Source: Candidatus Poseidonia sp.
GTDB taxonomy: Archaea; Thermoplasmatota; Poseidoniia; Poseidoniales; Poseidoniaceae
DNA: 64,000 nt
NCBI GenBank assembly: GCA_030829545.1
Contig: JAURAI010000006.1
Span: 62,001 to 126,000, forward strand
Reading direction: 5' to 3'
This document shows positions 26,351 through 35,016 of this stretch, one piece after another. Numbering within the stretch: the first letter of the stretch is position 1; each line of letters opens with the position of its first letter. Both the position numbers and the translations under genes were made by a program. The notes below the pieces were generated by a model. The model was not told where the DNA came from. It ran no database searches and was given only the letters and a program-made list of their open reading frames with translations.

Positions 26351-28733
26351 CCAACAACTCGCCCAGACCGCTTTGTTCCACCTGACGTAGATCGGTCAAA
26401 TCAACGTGAAGCTGCCAATTCAGATTCTCCAATGCATTTGGGGCTGCGATGATATTGATGTAATCCCACCATCGAGGCGGCGCATTTCGAACCCCTTGTT
26501 GTTTTTGCAATTCATTGAGCCAGGTACTCAACTGTAAACGTGCATCTGGGCGGGGATGATCGCGTCGTGTGTGGACATGGTATCCATCGCGTTCTTCACT
26601 GCGGACGTACCCTAAAACCCTGGCAATCCGATTGACAAAACGGCGCTCACGTCCGTCACGAACCGAGACTCGTAGGCCTGCGTGCTCAAAGGAAAGAGCC
26701 TCGCCTGAAACGGTTGGGACGTGAATGGTTGATCCGATGGGTTGACGCAGAAGGACTTCCCACACGCGAGCGTATACCTGCCCCCAACGTCGTTCACCAT
26801 CACGGATGTTTCCTGCTTCATGCACGTCTCCCTGACGTCGATGGGGCATCATCCTGTGAAGGTGACGATGGAGACGGCGTTCGTACAAGCGACCAGGATG
26901 ATTTCTTCGCATCGGATTTGTGTCTGGATTGTAGGGGCGTACCGTTCCCCGCCATGCTTCTACAACTTCCTCGTAAGGAAAGTGGCCGTGAACATCAAAT
27001 GATTGCGTAAAGCGTTCAACCCAGCTTGATTCAACGGCCACCCCTTGTCGTCCGGCCCCAAAATTTCGATTGATGAGGCCCCGAAGAGCAATACCGCGAG
27101 CATTGCGAGGGAGGTCATGATCCTCTTGCATCTCATCGTACTCGCGTTCATCGTTCCGGTACCAAGCAGGATAGTAAGGGTGGGCGATATGTTTCAGGTG
27201 AGTCAACGCTTCTTGATCGAGCGCCTCAACCCAGTGGCGTGGAGGTGATGCGGCCGGAAATCCAAAAGGAGTGTGTTGAGCAAGTATTTCACCTAAACTC
27301 GGTATCTTCTCACTCGCGGTCGTATCGTTCACCATTGAAAGCAACACACCGCCCAAGACATCACCGAGCGGGAGCCTGGTATTGTGACTCCCGCTGTGAA
27401 TGCAAATTGATTCATGGCGATGGTGGTCCAACCGGCGTATGTGCTCAATGGTGTAGGGCGCACCGTGCTGACCTGTGCCCACCTTGACCTGGTAAAAATG
27501 ACCGAGTTTGCCGACGGCAAGCATCGTGGCGTGTTCAACATGAATGTGGTCAGGGAGGCCGTTGACGATTTGATGACAGAATTCTAATGATTTGACCAAC
27601 GGCCGACTCGGTTCTTCCTTTGCCGAGTAAGGGACTGACCAATTGTGTTGGATCCCAAGAAGAAGTTTGCCTGGCGCGGAGTTGACTGGAGAAAGCGCGA
27701 GGGAAATCAGGTAAGCCCAGTGCATTGGGTGGGTTGGAACTTTGATGGCGCGAGTGTTGCCTGACTTTGTCCGAACGCGCAAACAGACATGCTTGCCGTC
27801 GGTCTTTAATGCCCAATTCAAGATTTCAGGGGCCTGTTCGGCTTCCTGGAGTTCTTGCCACTCTTCCATCCACGGGCGTTTGTAAGTCTCAAACAATCCC
27901 TGTGGGTGGTTCACCAATGCGTCACGGAAAGAAGCATACAACCTCCGCCTCTGGGTTGTTACGATACGCTGATTGATGTCATGGGCCCACGAAAGGTATC
28001 CGTGATAAGCGTGCTTTTTCTCCACCAAAGACCGGTCAACACGCACACGTTTTGAGAGCCAGTCTAACATTCCAGCAAGAGGCCTGTAGGGTGTTGCCAT
28101 GGTTTCTCGGGGTCCAAAACGATACTGATAGTTATCCATATTATTGAGCGGCGAACACGACGACAACCCGAGGAGAAGCGAGGGCAAATTCCAACCCTTT
28201 CGAAGTTGGGGATCGCACAGAATGGGCAAGATGCTTGTGAGTTTCATCTGAGACAACGATACACCGTTCAAAAACAATGTTTGGTCAATATATTGAAGTT
28301 TTGACCCATCGTGAAAAAGAATACCTTCCGAGAGTATGTGCTCTTGGCTTTGAGTCAATTCATCTCCACGAGCAACGGCCTCCGATAACATGGTTAATTC
28401 ATGCTCAGTACACGGTGCATACTCCACAGGGTCTCGCTCATATGGAAGTCTGGCCCATTCAACATGTTTCGTTTCTAGCATGCTTTCCGAGAGAGATTTC
28501 CATCGCCGCCGTGACGTCACCGTCGGCCCTCCAAAGAGGGAAATTGCATATTCATGTTCGGCAGGGAGAAGAGGGACAAACCAGCCTGTGGTTGGACTGT
28601 AGTCAAGAATTGATTGGCACCAATCGCAAATCATATCTTCTTCAGAAGAGGCGAGATTATGAACGCAGGCAGTGGGTTCAGATGACCTACTCATACGAGA
28701 GATAGATGCTGAGTCTATTTGAAGTCCGTTCAA
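26331..28733 (-). CDS. Large orphan protein with N-terminal zinc-knuckle-like region
   Basis: I do not recognise this 800-residue protein. Near the N-terminus are a Cys/His pair (ACVHNL) and a CDWC pair about 15 residues later, a possible zinc-binding knob. No membrane segment or signal peptide is seen, so it should be cytoplasmic. The middle and end are rich in His, Arg and Trp (for example YERRLHRHLHRMMPHRRQG), suggesting nucleic-acid contact. No Walker, nuclease or helicase motif could be found. The longest frame starts at TTG 28733, overlapping the stop of threonine aldolase (TTGA); ATG 28694 (MSRSSEPTACVH) is the alternative. Codon use and length look like a genuine gene. Its 3' end overlaps the convergent thioredoxin-like gene by 20 bases. 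Confidence 0.6.
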   Translation of the reverse strand: MNGLQIDSASISRMSRSSEPTACVHNLASSEEDMICDWCQSILDYSPTTGWFVPLLPAEHEYAISLFGGPTVTSRRRWKSLSESMLETKHVEWARLPYERDPVEYAPCTEHELTMLSEAVARGDELTQSQEHILSEGILFHDGSKLQYIDQTLFLNGVSLSQMKLTSILPILCDPQLRKGWNLPSLLLGLSSCSPLNNMDNYQYRFGPRETMATPYRPLAGMLDWLSKRVRVDRSLVEKKHAYHGYLSWAHDINQRIVTTQRRRLYASFRDALVNHPQGLFETYKRPWMEEWQELQEAEQAPEILNWALKTDGKHVCLRVRTKSGNTRAIKVPTHPMHWAYLISLALSPVNSAPGKLLLGIQHNWSVPYSAKEEPSRPLVKSLEFCHQIVNGLPDHIHVEHATMLAVGKLGHFYQVKVGTGQHGAPYTIEHIRRLDHHRHESICIHSGSHNTRLPLGDVLGGVLLSMVNDTTASEKIPSLGEILAQHTPFGFPAASPPRHWVEALDQEALTHLKHIAHPYYPAWYRNDEREYDEMQEDHDLPRNARGIALRGLINRNFGAGRQGVAVESSWVERFTQSFDVHGHFPYEEVVEAWRGTVRPYNPDTNPMRRNHPGRLYERRLHRHLHRMMPHRRQGDVHEAGNIRDGERRWGQVYARVWEVLLRQPIGSTIHVPTVSGEALSFEHAGLRVSVRDGRERRFVNRIARVLGYVRSEERDGYHVHTRRDHPRPDARLQLSTWLNELQKQQGVRNAPPRWWDYINIIAAPNALENLNWQLHVDLTDLRQVEQSGLGELLVNRYDE

Positions 28734-29773
28734 AACTCAGACGCACATACCTCAAGGAGGCGTTGAACATCTTCATCGGTGATATGCAGATGAATGACAA
28801 TCCGAATGTGGGTTGGAGAGATGTCAAAGACATCGATGCCAGAGGCGGCCAGAATCTCTGCAACTTCTAATGCAGGTTGCTTGCATTCAACATAGACCAT
28901 GTTGGTTTGAACCGTGTCCAAGTCAACTGAGAAAGCCTCCAGTGAGTTGAGTTCACTTGCGACATAACTGGCTCGATCATGATCTTCCTTGAGTCGCTCC
29001 ACATGATGGTCAAGTGCATACAAACATCCTGCTGCAAGGATGCCAGCCTGCCGCCAGCCTCCACCAAACATCTTGCGCCAACGATGGGCTTGGGCAATAA
29101 AATCAGATGAGCCTACGAGAACAGACCCAATGGGCGCTCCAAGGCCCTTTGAAAAGCAGATAGAAACCGAATCATAGGCCTGGCACATGCGAGCTACGTC
29201 CACGCCAGTTGCAATCGCTGCGTTGAAGATTCGAGCCCCATCGACGTGGGTCTTACAGTCCATTGATGTCGCAACCTCGGCAATTGCATCAAGCGTTGCC
29301 AAGTCGTAGCAGGCTCCCCCACCAAGGTTTGAGGTATTTTCAACACATACCAAACTTCCATTGGGATAATGACTTCCCGAACCATCTGCTTTGCGAATCA
29401 ATGCCTTGACCTGCTCAGGAGTCATGAGGCTTTTTTCTCCTTCAACCAGAGCAATGGAGGCGCCACAAAGGGCTGCATAGCCGCCTCCTTCGTAACGGTA
29501 GATATGGGCTGTTTTGTCACATACAATTTCATCACCGGGAACCGTATGTGTCTTGAGGGCAATGGCGTTTGACATGGTCCCGGATGCGATGAACAATCCT
29601 GCTTCTTTCCCAAACATTGCAGCAACGCGTTCTTGCAATTCGATGACGGTCATGTCGTCACCGAGGACATCGTCGCCCACTGGGGCATTCATCATGGCTT
29701 CCCGCATGGCTTTGGTTGGCTGGGTCACCGTATCGGAGCGAAAGTCGATGCGGGATGATGGGTGTTCGCGCAT
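28730..29773 (-). CDS. ltaE: Low-specificity L-threonine aldolase
   Basis: This 347-residue PLP enzyme cleaves L-threonine or allo-threonine to glycine and acetaldehyde. Family blocks are IDFRSDTVTQPTKAMREAM, VGDDVLGDDMTV, FIASGTMSNAIALKTH, HIYRYEGGGYAAL, and THVDGARIFNAA. The Schiff-base lysine is K209 in SICFSKGLGAPIGSVLVGS. Length and motif order are normal. It could supply glycine for one-carbon folate metabolism, which would fit the p-aminobenzoate genes elsewhere in the window, but that link is inference. Its stop codon overlaps the start of the orphan gene downstream, so the two may be coupled. The pth2 gene lies 40 bases upstream in the same direction. Confidence 0.92.
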   Translation of the reverse strand: MREHPSSRIDFRSDTVTQPTKAMREAMMNAPVGDDVLGDDMTVIELQERVAAMFGKEAGLFIASGTMSNAIALKTHTVPGDEIVCDKTAHIYRYEGGGYAALCGASIALVEGEKSLMTPEQVKALIRKADGSGSHYPNGSLVCVENTSNLGGGACYDLATLDAIAEVATSMDCKTHVDGARIFNAAIATGVDVARMCQAYDSVSICFSKGLGAPIGSVLVGSSDFIAQAHRWRKMFGGGWRQAGILAAGCLYALDHHVERLKEDHDRASYVASELNSLEAFSVDLDTVQTNMVYVECKQPALEVAEILAASGIDVFDISPTHIRIVIHLHITDEDVQRLLEVCASEF

Positions 29774-29813
29774 GAGGTTGGCTCCACGCCCTCCTTCATC
29801 AAGTCCATGTTCT

Positions 29814-30236
29814 TCAAAGAAGTTTCAAATCGCCCGTGAGAAGGTCAAGAGCATGTTCATCAAAGGGCCCCAGGGCGAGAACCGTTTGAGAGCCTCGGGG
29901 AATCTGTGTGTGGCCAGCATCCCGAACGATAAGAGCGGGAATTGAACGCTGGATTGCTTGCTCGAGGAGTTCATTCATGGCAGTATCGTCGGGAACTTTG
30001 ACACAGATTTTTTTCTGGCCGCTTGCCAGCCAGGCCTCCACGTGCTGTGGATGACTGACCCCGGTTTTGAGAAATGCTTCAACCGAAGCGTGCCCGACTT
30101 GAGCAGCGAGTTTGCCCTTTCCCATTTTCAAGCCTTGATTGACAACACAGACCAATTTCACAGAGCTCACGGAGATGCGAGATTGAGGTCGTGGCGCGGT
30201 GAGCCGGTGAAGAAAAGAACGCAGTCCCATCATCAT
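29814..30236 (-). CDS. pth2: Peptidyl-tRNA hydrolase 2, copy 1
   Basis: Pth2 releases stalled peptides from peptidyl-tRNA. This copy has the core KLVCVVNQGLKMGKGKLAAQ (the GKGK..AQ.GHA nucleotide-contact motif), then VGHASVEAF, SGQKKICVKV, IVRDAGHTQIPRGSQTVLAL and a C-terminal DLLTGDLKLL, all conserved in the family. About 25 basic residues precede the core (from MMMGLRSFLHR), longer than most archaeal Pth2. An alternative start nearer the core is possible, but GAGGG precedes the triple ATG at 30236. It lies 3 bases after the second Pth2 copy, so they form an operon. This copy is closer to the family norm. Confidence 0.9.
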   Translation of the reverse strand: MMMGLRSFLHRLTAPRPQSRISVSSVKLVCVVNQGLKMGKGKLAAQVGHASVEAFLKTGVSHPQHVEAWLASGQKKICVKVPDDTAMNELLEQAIQRSIPALIVRDAGHTQIPRGSQTVLALGPFDEHALDLLTGDLKLL

Positions 30237-30239
30237 CCC

Positions 30240-30602
30240 TCACACTGTTCCAAGATGTTCCACGAGGCGGTCGATGGAGCGACGCGGCCCGAGCATTCCC
30301 AACACGGTCACCGTGCCGGGGGCGACTTCAGTGTGCCCTGCATCCTTGACGAGATGCCAAACGATGCCGTGAGCGATGTCTGCAACGATCTCATCAAAAG
30401 CTTCGATGTTTTCTGCATGAAGGACAATTTTACGCCCTCCGTTTTCTCGCCACGCCTGAAAGAGGCGTTTGGACTGTCGCCGTGCTACAAGAGTGATTTC
30501 AACGGCTGCATGGGCACATTGAGCCGCTGTTTTACCCGTTGAGAGATTGAGGTCTTCTCGAACGATGAGCGCCATGGTAGGAGCATTATCCGTTGATGAC
30601 AT
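30240..30602 (-). CDS. Peptidyl-tRNA hydrolase 2 paralogue, copy 2
   Basis: This is a second Pth2-family protein of 120 residues directly upstream of copy 1. Core motifs are LIVREDLNLSTGKTAAQCAHA, ENGGRKIVLHAENIE, WHLVKDAGHTEVAPGTVTVLGM and DRLVEHLG. Changes from copy 1 are STGKTAAQ in place of GKGKLAAQ and no LKLL end. It may have diverged in substrate or act as a partner in a heterodimer, since Pth2 works as a dimer. ATG 30602 with GGAG just upstream is chosen; ATG 30575 is also possible. A longer in-frame extension to 30758 overlaps the upstream membrane gene and does not look like Pth2. Confidence 0.8.
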   Translation of the reverse strand: MSSTDNAPTMALIVREDLNLSTGKTAAQCAHAAVEITLVARRQSKRLFQAWRENGGRKIVLHAENIEAFDEIVADIAHGIVWHLVKDAGHTEVAPGTVTVLGMLGPRRSIDRLVEHLGTV

Positions 30603-31251
30603 GGTGCTCCACAACCGATTGTTCGAATGAATCGGACGATTCCAAGCCGCCAAGTTGACGGTGAACAAAGGGGCCAAACCAAACGGCGAATGCCAGGTTG
30701 CCCAATGCATGCAGAATATCGAAAGGAATTCCATGGGCGAGATAGATGGTGAAATCAATCAACCCCATCCCTGGCGTGAGAATCGAGAGTGAGGCAAGAG
30801 CGTCGAAGAGGAACGCGGAACCAATGACGGCAAGGTAGAGTTGCCCGTGGTTGAAATCACCGTTGTTCATGAGTGTAAGTCGTGAGCCTAAAACGGCCAC
30901 TGCACTCCATCCTGCCGCTTGGAACAGCGTCCACCATCCATCCCCGATGAGCATGTTGGAAAGCAACGTGACGAGAATGGCAAAGGCAACTCCTCGGCGC
31001 GCCCCGAGTTGAGCCCCCATCAGAAGAGCCGCTACGGTGACGGGTTGGACGTTCGGTAGTGGTTGCATGAGGACCCGAAGAGCGGTCACGGCTACGACCA
31101 TCGTACCGAGGAGAGCGGCATCATGGCGAGAAGAGCGCGGGGCGGTGATCAAAAAGGCGAATGCCAAGACCACCAAAGCGACATCGATCACCACGTCGGC
31201 AACAGGTGTCAATTCGGGCCCGTGGACACCGAATGCTTGGAACATAAACAA
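30586..31251 (-). CDS. ECF-transporter S-component-like membrane protein
   Basis: This 221-residue protein has about six hydrophobic helices and no signal for export. The stretch PLPNVQPVTVAALLMGAQLG, then RRGVAFAILVTLLSNMLIGDG and WWTLFQAAGWSAVAVLG, reads like the substrate-binding S component of energy-coupling-factor transporters (P-N-x-x-P-V-T ... G..G...G.....SN...G.G.WT..Q...W). Such proteins take up vitamins, including cobalamin in the CbrT type. The neighbouring DUF4430-type protein supports a B12 role, but the substrate is inference. The T and A components (EcfT, EcfA) are not in the window. The start is TTG 31251 or ATG 31245; AAGGAGG lies slightly far upstream. Its end overlaps the second pth2 gene. 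Confidence 0.5.
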   Translation of the reverse strand: MFMFQAFGVHGPELTPVADVVIDVALVVLAFAFLITAPRSSRHDAALLGTMVVAVTALRVLMQPLPNVQPVTVAALLMGAQLGARRGVAFAILVTLLSNMLIGDGWWTLFQAAGWSAVAVLGSRLTLMNNGDFNHGQLYLAVIGSAFLFDALASLSILTPGMGLIDFTIYLAHGIPFDILHALGNLAFAVWFGPFVHRQLGGLESSDSFEQSVVEHHVING

Positions 31252-31286
31252 GCCGAGGAGGGCGGCCTCCTTGAGGATTCCCTACC

Positions 31287-32945
31287 TCACACCACGCGCC
31301 AATGGAGTATTGTGGTCGACTCAATGCTCGCAGAATCCATCGCTAGAACGCCCCGTTCACCATCAACAAAGTATTCCCAACCCCCTCCGCTTTGCCCGTC
31401 AATGGAGACGAGATAGGGGCCGAGGTCAGTTTGCTCAATCTCGGCGATGAGGTCGGCGTCTTCCAAAGCTGCTTCGGTGAGTGACTCAACGCTCTCGTGA
31501 CCTAAGAAGCCTCCAAGGGTTACTTTCCTTTCGTCCCCGAAGTCAAAGACCACAACTTGTGTTCCAAGCCAGGCCTCTGGCCATGAGGAATCCCACGACC
31601 CTTGAACCGTGGGCTCATTCACTGCAGGCAGGCGTTCGGACCATTGTTGGGCGATATCTGGAAGCAAGAGAAGCGACAAAGAAAGGACCATGATGGTAAA
31701 GAGTCGCAAGCCCCATTCACTTCTGTTTGAACGAGTGATAGCGGCGAGTACGGTGGAAAAGATGGCGATCAGCAATGCCCCCAGCAACGGAGTCCAATCA
31801 TAACCTGGAGCGTCCGCTGAAGGAAGGGAGTTCGTATAGGCCATGAGCCAGCCCGCGTCGTTACCAAGAAAGAGAGATGTTGTCCCAAAGGCTGGAGCCC
31901 CCGTACCGTAGCCATCGTGAACAGTGTTGAACGTTGAATTTGACAAAAAACGTCCCTGCGCATCGACTTCAATGACCAGCCATCCGCCTTCAGGAGTGTT
32001 AATGGGTGCGTAAATTTGGGACGATGGCGCCCAACTGAATTCCCCGTTCATGATGCTTTCAACTTGGTCGATAATCATGCATGTCGCTTGACAGAGCACA
32101 CTCGTGATGTTCTTGCTGTCTCCAAATACGGTCAGATTGCCTTGCTGAATCGGTATCGCAGGTGATGGCCCAGATGTGAGCAGCGTGGTGGTGGCCAAGG
32201 TGCTGGTATCAACATGCATGATCTTGCTTTCCATGGGGTATTGAACGTGGACGAGTAACCCCGTACCAACGGCCAGCGGCGCATGGCGAATGGACCCCCC
32301 AACATCAACGGAAGGTCCAACGCTTCCGTTTCGATTCACCATCCAAAGACGGCCTTCTTCGTCTCCCTGCCAAAATGCTTCGGGAGTTGCGAGGACGCCG
32401 TTTCTCCATCCAAGAGATAGATTCGTCGAGAAATCCAATGACCCGTCTGAGAGGCAATGGCGTTGCATTCCGTTCCTGGTCGGAACGACAACATGGTCTT
32501 CATCCAGTGCCATGGCACCGGTGATGCCCCATCCGTTGACCGAAGAGGTCGCAGACCACACTGGCGACCCGTTGGACGGGTGAACTGCTTCAATCACACC
32601 ATCAGCCCAGCCAATCAACAAGAGGTCGGGCCAGCTGCCACATTCGCCTTGACCACTGGAGACAGGTTGCAGGGGCGAGAGATCGTGCTGGACCGTTGTC
32701 GGGCTGGTTCGGTTCCATCGTTCCATTCCCTCGGTAGTAAAGGAGAACACTTGGGGGCGCTCTTCAGCCGTCCAAAATCCAGACGTGCGAACAAAGAGAT
32801 GTTCGTTGAACATGACTGGTGAAGTGGTGATGTAGCCTTCTCCCAAGTCCACTTCCCATTCCAGTGACCATTCTTCAGCAGCAGCGTTGAGTGGAAGCAG
32901 GAGAAGAAGCAGGGTAGCAATCAGAAAGGTGCTTGCAAAACGCAT
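31287..32945 (-). CDS. Secreted beta-propeller protein with C-terminal DUF4430/transcobalamin-like domain
   Basis: This 552-residue protein starts with a signal peptide (MRFASTFLIATLLLLLLPL). Residues about 25-360 have PQQ/WD-like propeller blades (GSPVWSATSS, DEDHVVVPTRNGMQRHCL, EEGRLWMVNRNGS). Two membrane helices follow (WTPLLGALLIAIFSTVLAAI and LRLFTIMVLSLSLLLLPDI), and then an extracellular domain ending in LGPYLVSIDGQ, GGWEYFVDGERG and ILHWRVV. That ending resembles DUF4430, the fold of the C-terminal domain of cobalamin carriers. With the ECF S-component-like gene 35 bases downstream, it may capture cobalamin or a related cofactor outside the cell. ATG 32945 follows GGAGTGAGTCC and gives a clean signal peptide; a start at 33005 would run into gatE. 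Confidence 0.6.
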   Translation of the reverse strand: MRFASTFLIATLLLLLLPLNAAAEEWSLEWEVDLGEGYITTSPVMFNEHLFVRTSGFWTAEERPQVFSFTTEGMERWNRTSPTTVQHDLSPLQPVSSGQGECGSWPDLLLIGWADGVIEAVHPSNGSPVWSATSSVNGWGITGAMALDEDHVVVPTRNGMQRHCLSDGSLDFSTNLSLGWRNGVLATPEAFWQGDEEGRLWMVNRNGSVGPSVDVGGSIRHAPLAVGTGLLVHVQYPMESKIMHVDTSTLATTTLLTSGPSPAIPIQQGNLTVFGDSKNITSVLCQATCMIIDQVESIMNGEFSWAPSSQIYAPINTPEGGWLVIEVDAQGRFLSNSTFNTVHDGYGTGAPAFGTTSLFLGNDAGWLMAYTNSLPSADAPGYDWTPLLGALLIAIFSTVLAAITRSNRSEWGLRLFTIMVLSLSLLLLPDIAQQWSERLPAVNEPTVQGSWDSSWPEAWLGTQVVVFDFGDERKVTLGGFLGHESVESLTEAALEDADLIAEIEQTDLGPYLVSIDGQSGGGWEYFVDGERGVLAMDSASIESTTILHWRVV

Positions 32946-32949
32946 GGAC

Positions 32950-34968
32950 TCACTCCATAACGGACTGAATAGCGGCGCGAAGCAGGGCACTGACTTCTTT
33001 TCCATCTGCCCCGCCTGCTTCCTGCATCACGACACCCATGAGGGGACCCATGGCGCCCATGCCTCGCTCCTTGACAAAGTCAAGCCGTTGAGCGATGATG
33101 CCCTCAATGATTTCAGCCAATCCACCAACGTCAGCAGGTGCAAGTTCGTGACGTTGGCAATACTCAGCCAGTGAAAATGAATCAACTTCTCCTTGCTGAT
33201 ATGCATCAAGAACGGTTTCGATGTGTTCTCTCGAGAGTGACCCGTCTTCCTTCATCATGATGGCCATCACGAGGAAGCGTGGCTCTACATCATCGTGTGC
33301 GAGCAGCAAGGAAGCCCAGGCTTTCGCAGGAACCTGGCTTACGTGTTCAACAAAAATATCATCAAGTTCACGGGCCAATATCTGAGAGGCTTGATCCTCT
33401 GAAATTGAATACTCGCCGAGGCGATGTGCTCGCGCTTCATCCGACATGGGGAGGTTGTCGCAAATATCGTCCCAACGACTGCTCTTGAGCATTTGAGGCG
33501 GTACATCGGTTTCAGGATACATGCGAGAACGACCCGGCAAGGGACGCATGGGGGAGGTCGTTCCGTCGTCTGGTGCACCTTTCTTGATCACTACATTTCG
33601 TACCTCTTGTGGTATTCGATGCCACGCAAGGCGGGCGCGAGCGAGCACTGCCTCAAGGGCAAGGTTTGCCTGCCAAGACGGTGCACAGCACAATACAAAG
33701 GCGTCTTCGTCACCTAAATTCAGGTCCTTACGGACGGCGTTCACTTCCTCTGGCCCGATTCCGTATGCTGGTAATTCATCGGAATGGAAGATGCCTTTGA
33801 CGCCTGCAAGTTTCGCAGCCCCTGCCAATTCTCGACCGAGTCGAGGGAGTTGGGCACCGTCTACATCAAGGGTTTTGACACCCAAGCGTCCAGCCATTGC
33901 AGGAAGGGGCAAGCCAAGCATAAGAGCTCCAGAGGAAAGACTCTGCTGCACCATGGATGACTCACACGCGGAAAAAGCATCGGTTACATCGTGAATTGAA
34001 AGAGGAAGGTGGGAAGCGACACGCGCTTGAACCGACGCTTCAGTGGCCTCATCATCCTCTGACCGATGTGTCGGAAGGGGAGGCAAATCAATGAGGGCTC
34101 TCAAGTCATTTGAAAGTCGGTAGAAGTGCAGTTGCCGAGCCATTTCTAAGCGAATAATTCGGGGGATCCATGCCAGGTCCTGACATCCCTTGATTTCAAC
34201 ACGGTCGCCCGCCCCAATGGAGACATTGAGGTCTTGGCGAATGCTTCCAAGGCCGCGTCGGACCCTTCGAGTTTGCCTCAAGACGCGCCCCAAAGCGATT
34301 GCCGTTACTTTTGCGTGGTCTGGAGATGTGATGTCGGGTGCCGTTGCAATTTCGATAAGTGGCAAGCCAAGTCGGTCGAGGTTGTAGATTACCTGCTGCC
34401 CGCCTTCAACATCGATGGTGTCCAGTTTACGTGCGCTGTCTTCTTCAAGGCACAAAACGTCCATCCCAACAGGCCCTCCATCGGTCTGGAGAACTCCTGA
34501 TGTTGCGATCAGAGATGTCCGCTGAAAGCCACTCGTGTTTGAACCATCAACAACCGTTTTTCGCATGGTTTGGACGGTTGTGACGGGTTGCGCAGAAAGC
34601 AAGGCTGCAACGGTGAGTGAGATGTCGAGAGCAGATTGGTCCAAGGATAGGGGTGGCTGCTCATCCAATTCAATGAGCCCGGAGTTGGGTGTTTGAACGT
34701 ATACGAAAGAACGGTTTCGCTTTGATTCAAAGCGTGCGGCAACGTCGATGGTTCCACCTTCTCCACGAGCCGCCCGCAATTTCCGATTGTATCGAGGCCA
34801 GGCTTCCGGTATTGTGTCGATGGTCACGTCGTAGAGTTCTCCGGTTTGACGGGAATGCAATTTCCCCGTTGCAAGTTGTTGGTGAACCTCTATTCCGCAC
34901 ATGAAGCCGAGAGCTTCGGGGTCCAATTCACCTGGCTGGGTGATGTCGCCTTGCGGTTCACCGGCCAT
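32950..34968 (-). CDS. gatE: Glu-tRNA(Gln) amidotransferase subunit E
   Basis: GatE, with GatD, converts Glu-tRNA(Gln) to Gln-tRNA(Gln); it is found only in Archaea. This 672-residue protein has the GatB/E core FMCGIEVHQQLATGKLHSRQ, NSGLIELDEQPPLSLD, TMRKTVVDGSNTSGFQRTSLIA, CLEEDSARKLD and NLDRLGLPLIEIATAPDI. GLGSIRQDLNVSI and VEIKGCQDL follow, then an AspRS-like insertion with RMYPETDVPP, and a C-terminal YqeY-like tail (IAQRLDFVKERGMGAMGPLMG). GatD is not visible in the window. Its stop lies 4 bases before the propeller gene's start, so they may be co-transcribed despite unrelated roles. ATG 34968 has GCAGGAGC directly before it. Confidence 0.93.
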   Translation of the reverse strand: MAGEPQGDITQPGELDPEALGFMCGIEVHQQLATGKLHSRQTGELYDVTIDTIPEAWPRYNRKLRAARGEGGTIDVAARFESKRNRSFVYVQTPNSGLIELDEQPPLSLDQSALDISLTVAALLSAQPVTTVQTMRKTVVDGSNTSGFQRTSLIATSGVLQTDGGPVGMDVLCLEEDSARKLDTIDVEGGQQVIYNLDRLGLPLIEIATAPDITSPDHAKVTAIALGRVLRQTRRVRRGLGSIRQDLNVSIGAGDRVEIKGCQDLAWIPRIIRLEMARQLHFYRLSNDLRALIDLPPLPTHRSEDDEATEASVQARVASHLPLSIHDVTDAFSACESSMVQQSLSSGALMLGLPLPAMAGRLGVKTLDVDGAQLPRLGRELAGAAKLAGVKGIFHSDELPAYGIGPEEVNAVRKDLNLGDEDAFVLCCAPSWQANLALEAVLARARLAWHRIPQEVRNVVIKKGAPDDGTTSPMRPLPGRSRMYPETDVPPQMLKSSRWDDICDNLPMSDEARAHRLGEYSISEDQASQILARELDDIFVEHVSQVPAKAWASLLLAHDDVEPRFLVMAIMMKEDGSLSREHIETVLDAYQQGEVDSFSLAEYCQRHELAPADVGGLAEIIEGIIAQRLDFVKERGMGAMGPLMGVVMQEAGGADGKEVSALLRAAIQSVME

Positions 34969-35016
34969 GCTCCTGCGAGGTGCTCACCCTTCATGAGCCA
35001 AACCCTTGAAGACGCT

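Noticed and set aside
30603-30758. N-terminal extension of the second Pth2
   Set aside because: It overlaps the conserved end of the ECF-like gene and does not resemble Pth2; ATG 30602 with a ribosome binding site is better.
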